Source of the DNA: an uncultured Lachnospiraceae bacterium
Lineage (GTDB): Bacteria > Bacillota > Clostridia > Lachnospirales > Lachnospiraceae
DNA: 26,181 nt
Reading direction: 5' to 3'
NCBI GenBank assembly: GCA_910587095.1
Contig: CAJUMJ010000031.1
Coordinates: 1-26,181 of the forward strand
Shown here: positions 23,204-26,181 of the stretch, in pieces
How positions within the stretch are numbered: the stretch's first letter is position 1
How the letters are laid out: every line of letters begins with the position of its first letter
Made by a program: the position numbers and the translations under genes
Notes under the pieces: model-generated
Seen by the model: only the letters and a program-made list of their open reading frames with translations
Told to the model about the DNA's origin: nothing
The model's database searches: none

Positions 23204-23950
23204 ATGTTACTGGAAAACAAAGTTGCAATTGTCACAGGCGGAAGCAGAGGCATCGGCTATGCCACGGTGGAAGCGTTTCTGAAAGAGGGCGCAAAGGTAG
23301 TGCTCTGCGCAAGCCGTCAGGAAACGGCCGACAAGGCGGTGGGTCAATTGAAAGAGGCATACCCGGAGGCGGCGGTGGAGGGAATTTTCCCGAATCTGTC
23401 CGATTGCGAGGCGGTGAAGGCGGCTTTTGACGGCGTTGCCGAAAAGTACGGAAAGATAGACATTCTTGTGAACAACGCGGGTGTATCGGAGAGCACGCCT
23501 TTTACGGAATACACGGCGGAAACCTTTGAGAAGGTGATGGATTTGAATATCAAGGGCGTGTACAACTGTTCCAAGGCGGCAAGCGAGCATATGATCGCAG
23601 CGGGGAGCGGCGTGATTTTAAATACCTCCTCCATGGTGAGCCAGTACGGACAGCCTGCGGGAATCGCTTATCCCACGTCAAAATTTGCGGTTAACGGATT
23701 TACCTTGTCCCTGGCGAGGGAGCTTGGGCCGAAGGGAATCCGGGTCAATGCGGTGGCGCCCGGCATTACTTACACCGATATGATGCGCAAGGTTCCCAAG
23801 GAGGTGATTGATCCGATGATTGCGCAGATCCCGCTAAGGCGCATGGGACAGCCCGAGGATATCGCCAACGCCTTTGTGTTCCTCGCTTCGGATAAGGCTT
23901 CCTACATCAGCGGTGAGGTGCTTCATGTGGACGGGTTGGCGAGAAGTTAG
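23204..23950 (+). CDS. Short-chain dehydrogenase/reductase, FabG/BaiA-like
   Basis: A classical SDR of 248 residues with AAGGAGGAG before the ATG at 23204. The Rossmann motif is TGGSRGIG (11-18), followed by NNAG (90-93) and Asn115. The catalytic Ser143, Tyr156 (YPTSK) and Lys160 are all present. Arg38 after the second strand suggests a preference for NADP(H). The pattern QLKEAYPEAAVEG...VAEKYGKIDILVNNAG and the ending RRMGQPEDIANAFVFLASD are close to BaiA-type bile-acid hydroxysteroid dehydrogenases and also to FabG. No bai or fatty-acid genes are adjacent, so the substrate is open. Confidence 0.88.
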   Translation: MLLENKVAIVTGGSRGIGYATVEAFLKEGAKVVLCASRQETADKAVGQLKEAYPEAAVEGIFPNLSDCEAVKAAFDGVAEKYGKIDILVNNAGVSESTPFTEYTAETFEKVMDLNIKGVYNCSKAASEHMIAAGSGVILNTSSMVSQYGQPAGIAYPTSKFAVNGFTLSLARELGPKGIRVNAVAPGITYTDMMRKVPKEVIDPMIAQIPLRRMGQPEDIANAFVFLASDKASYISGEVLHVDGLARS

Positions 23951-23955
23951 TATAG

Positions 23956-24016
23956 TTATGTAAATCATTTTCAGAATTTATGTAAACTAAAATGGATTGT
24001 TTTGAGTTATGTTAAC
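23956..24016 (+). repeat. Three copies of a TTATGTAAAC-like motif
   Basis: TTATGTAAAT (23956), TTATGTAAAC (23978) and TTATGTTAAC (24007) lie in the 100-base gap before the HAD gene, all in the same direction. They could be binding sites for a regulator of the HAD gene. I see no good sigma-A promoter in the gap. Confidence 0.4.
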
Positions 24017-24072
24017 GGCAACTTGTAAAGAGAGTGGTATGGATTCAGTGAAAAAGAATGGAACGGGAGAAG

Positions 24073-24678
24073 ATGATCACAACAATAATTTTTGATATCG
24101 GAAATGTACTTGCGGATTTTGATTGGGAGACACATTATCGGAATTTGGGATTTGGGGAAGAGAAGATTGAGCGCCTTGCGAAAGCAACGGTATTAAATCC
24201 CCTCTGGAATGAATACGACAGGGGTGTCATGAGCGATGAGGAGATTTTGAGGGGCTTTATCGAAAGTGACCCGGAGCTTGAGGCGGAGATCAGGGAGGCT
24301 GTGCGGGATGTGGGCGGCATGGTATCCAGGAACGAGTACGCGATTCCGTGGATTAAGGAGTTGCAGGGCAAGGGATACCGGTGCCTGTATCTTTCAAACT
24401 TTTCCGAAAGGGGTCACAGGGAATGCGCGCCGGCGCTCGATTTTATCCCTTATCTGGATGGTGGCATCCTGTCCTATCAGGATAAGGTCATCAAGCCCAT
24501 GCCGGAGATCTATCAGCTTTTGATCGACCGCTACGGGCTGGTGCCGGAGGAATGTGTATTCATGGATGATACGCCCCGGAATCTGGAAGGGGCTGAGAAA
24601 TTCGGTATACATACCATCCATTTTAAAAACCAGGCGCAGGCCATCGAGGAGCTTCGCAAGCTCGGTGTGGAGGCGTAG
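24073..24678 (+). CDS. HAD-family phosphatase (YihX-like)
   Basis: A 201-residue haloacid-dehalogenase hydrolase. Motif I is FDIGNVL, with nucleophile Asp8 and Gly in the +2 position, as in YihX-type sugar-phosphate phosphatases. Motif II is LYLSNFS, motif III is the Lys in KVIKPMPEIY and motif IV is CVFMDDTPRNLEGA. The cap is a small helical bundle between motifs I and II. I prefer the ATG at 24073 with GGGAG just upstream; the ATG at 24058 would add five residues. The substrate is probably a sugar phosphate, but this is not shown by the sequence. Confidence 0.85.
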   Translation: MITTIIFDIGNVLADFDWETHYRNLGFGEEKIERLAKATVLNPLWNEYDRGVMSDEEILRGFIESDPELEAEIREAVRDVGGMVSRNEYAIPWIKELQGKGYRCLYLSNFSERGHRECAPALDFIPYLDGGILSYQDKVIKPMPEIYQLLIDRYGLVPEECVFMDDTPRNLEGAEKFGIHTIHFKNQAQAIEELRKLGVEA

Positions 24679-24705
24679 ATGTAAGAGTAAGAATACAAAT
24701 TTGTT

Positions 24706-24749
24706 CGGCTGCCGGTGACGCGCCTTTTTGCGGCGGCTCCCGGCAGCCG
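24706..24749. terminator. Terminator hairpin between convergent genes
   Basis: CGGCTGCCGG (24706-24715) pairs perfectly with CCGGCAGCCG (24740-24749) around a 24-base loop containing a T5 run. It lies between the ends of the HAD gene and the minus-strand flavodiiron gene and could serve both. Neither side has a strong T-run immediately after the stem. Confidence 0.5.
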
Positions 24750-24784
24750 GTTAGACAGGACAGGGGAACGGAAAGGAGCAATCC

Positions 24785-25942
24785 CTACTTCGCCGTCAGC
24801 TCCTCGGCCAGAGCCTCGATCTGTGCGATATTTTCGTCCGTTAAAGCGGAGCGGATCTGCACGCTGTGTTCCGTAAAGGTGATATCCTTGCAGCCCTCTA
24901 ATCTTGCTCTCATGGCTTTGGCCGCCATGGGCGCCCAGGAGCCGTTTTCCATCAGGGCGATGGTGCGGTTCTGGTAGTTGTGGGAGATCAGCTCGTCGAT
25001 AAATTCCCGCATGAAGGGGAACATTTCCGCGTTGTAGGTGGTGGTGGCCAGTACCAGCTTGCCGTAGCGGAAGGCGTCCTCCACACATTCCGCCTTATCC
25101 TCCCTTGCAAGGTCGGCCACCACTACCTTCGGGCAGCCTTTGGCGGTCAGTTTTTCCGCCAGCAGTTCGGCCGCCGCTTTGGTGTGGCCGTAGACGGATG
25201 TGTAGGCGATCATAATGCCCTCGGACTCCACGCCGTATGATGACCAAGTCTGATATAAGTTTACATAATATTCCAAATTTTCTTTCAAAATGGGACCGTG
25301 CAGGGGGCAGATGATCTGAATGTCGAGGGCAGCGGCCTTTTTCAGGAGGTTTTGCACCTGCATGCCGAATTTGCCGACGATGCCGAAGTAGTAGCGGCGC
25401 GCCTCGCATGCCCAGTCCTCGTCCGTATCGAGCGCGCCGAACTTGCCGAAGCCGTCCGCGGAGAAGAGCACCTTGTCCCTGGCGTCATAGGTAACCATGA
25501 CTTCCGGCCAGTGTACCATCGGCGCGGCCACAAACTGCAGGGCGTGTGCGCCCAGGGAAAGGGAATCGCCCTCCTTGATGACTTGACGTTTGTCGGCGTA
25601 GTCCGTACCGAAGAACTGGCGCATCATGGTGAAAGCGGGAGCGGATGCCACAATAACCGCGTCCGGGTAAGCGTCGGTGAAAGCTTTGATGCTGGCGGAG
25701 TGATCCGGCTCCATGTGCTGTACGATCAGGTAGTCGGGGGTGCGGCCGTTTAGTACGGCTTTCAGGTTGTCCAGCCATTCCTCCTCAAAGTTGGTGTCCA
25801 CAGTGTCCATCACGGCGATTTTCTCGTCCATGACGACATAGGAATTGTATGCCATGCCGTTTTCTACGGTGTACTGGCCTTCGAAGAGGTCGATATCGTG
25901 GTCGTTTACGCCTATGTAATGAATGTCGTTTGTGATCTGCAT
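24785..25942 (-). CDS. FprA-family flavodiiron protein (oxygen/NO reductase)
   Basis: A cytosolic diiron flavoprotein that reduces O2 to water, or NO to N2O, to protect anaerobes. The N-terminal metallo-beta-lactamase-like domain carries the diiron ligands: His76, Glu78 and Asp80 in HMEPDH, His144 in MVHWPE, Asp163 in SADGFG, and His215 in CPLHGP. The flavodoxin domain starts near residue 243, with the FMN loop YTSVYGHT. At 385 residues there is no fused rubredoxin, so electrons must come from a separate partner. AAGGAGAT lies just upstream of the ATG at 25942. Confidence 0.95.
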   Translation of the reverse strand: MQITNDIHYIGVNDHDIDLFEGQYTVENGMAYNSYVVMDEKIAVMDTVDTNFEEEWLDNLKAVLNGRTPDYLIVQHMEPDHSASIKAFTDAYPDAVIVASAPAFTMMRQFFGTDYADKRQVIKEGDSLSLGAHALQFVAAPMVHWPEVMVTYDARDKVLFSADGFGKFGALDTDEDWACEARRYYFGIVGKFGMQVQNLLKKAAALDIQIICPLHGPILKENLEYYVNLYQTWSSYGVESEGIMIAYTSVYGHTKAAAELLAEKLTAKGCPKVVVADLAREDKAECVEDAFRYGKLVLATTTYNAEMFPFMREFIDELISHNYQNRTIALMENGSWAPMAAKAMRARLEGCKDITFTEHSVQIRSALTDENIAQIEALAEELTAK

Positions 25943-26181
25943 TGTGGGATCTCCTTTTCTGTGTTTTTACGCAGTACCGCTTTGTCCGGGATATCCGCAA
26001 TCTGAAAACTGTCAGCAAGCTGTCAGTTACTTTTCACACCCAATGTCAGTTAGTTAAGTATCGGGTTAGATTCTGCTATAGGGGTCTAACCTAATTTTTT
26101 GTAAAAATATCCCAAAGGTGGTTGACAAAAACACGAAAATGTGCGGCCGCGCTCACTACTGATGAATTTTTGAGGTAGTGA
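25943..26181. other. Upstream region of the flavodiiron gene
   Basis: No gene is visible. TGTCAG occurs at 26010, 26021 and 26044 in the same direction, spaced 11 and 23 bases, so all are on one helical face. A plus-oriented hairpin, GGTTAGA (26064-26070) with TCTAACC (26085-26091) followed by TAA and T6, looks like a terminator although no plus-strand gene precedes it. At the edge, TCACTACT (26152-26159) pairs with GGTAGTGA (26174-26181), with one wobble pair. Confidence 0.45.

Noticed and set aside
24531..25088. Second minus-strand frame overlapping the flavodiiron gene
   Set aside because: It overlaps both FprA and the HAD gene in other frames, and its low-complexity Arg/Gly composition is not protein-like.
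26009..26049. TGTCAG repeats as a CRISPR array
   Set aside because: The repeats are only 6-7 bases, with unequal short spacing and no spacers.
26124..26152. TTGACA near the right edge as a plus-strand promoter
   Set aside because: No -10 box lies at 16-18 bases; the sequence there is GC-rich.

Overview
The window looks like a chromosomal segment of a gut-type Lachnospiraceae (Clostridia). Positions from about 6.2 kb onward are GC-rich. They carry a gene set I recognise from that family: a DUF5717/DUF5716-type cluster, an M23-like protein paired with a bactofilin, RarA, purB and purA, and an FprA-type flavodiiron protein. Strong AAGGAGG-like ribosome binding sites and TTGACA/TATAAT-type promoters fit a Firmicute.

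Positions 1 to about 6.22 kb are the right-hand part of an integrated mobile element. This part is visibly AT-rich and contains an open-ended unknown gene, a short secreted protein, a rolling-circle HUH Rep protein, several very small ORFs, a TnpW-like protein and a large serine recombinase. The recombinase is the last gene. Its final codons run across the element/host junction into a minus-strand host gene (6217-6915), which is cut off in mid-domain. The element therefore appears to have integrated into, and split, a SpoIID/peptidoglycan-binding type gene. The other half of that gene would lie beyond the left edge of the window.

Positions 7.0-14.1 kb hold a plus-strand cassette of four uncharacterised proteins: a 1185-residue beta-sandwich plus alpha-solenoid protein (DUF5717 type), an Hsp70/actin-fold-like protein (DUF5716 type), a TPR-like protein, and a coiled-coil protein with two central membrane segments. 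A folded intergenic element separates the first two. I regard this cassette as the most likely undescribed cellular system here.

Positions 14.2-19.0 kb hold purB, a CDF metal exporter and a Zn/Cd/Pb-type P1B ATPase. Between the two metal exporters is a self-contained transcription unit (promoter, branched structured RNA, terminator) with no protein. It is followed by an ArsR/SmtB-like operator in the ATPase promoter, and the short leader ORF there looks like a decayed arsR.

Positions 19.0-24.7 kb hold an M23-like protein that has lost its zinc ligands, a bactofilin, rarA, purA with a leader hairpin, a short-chain dehydrogenase resembling BaiA/FabG, and a HAD phosphatase. A minus-strand flavodiiron protein and its upstream region close the window. 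PurA and PurB together convert IMP to AMP. The two metal exporters probably act in metal efflux, and the M23-like/bactofilin pair probably acts in envelope morphogenesis. I found no tRNA, rRNA or CRISPR array.
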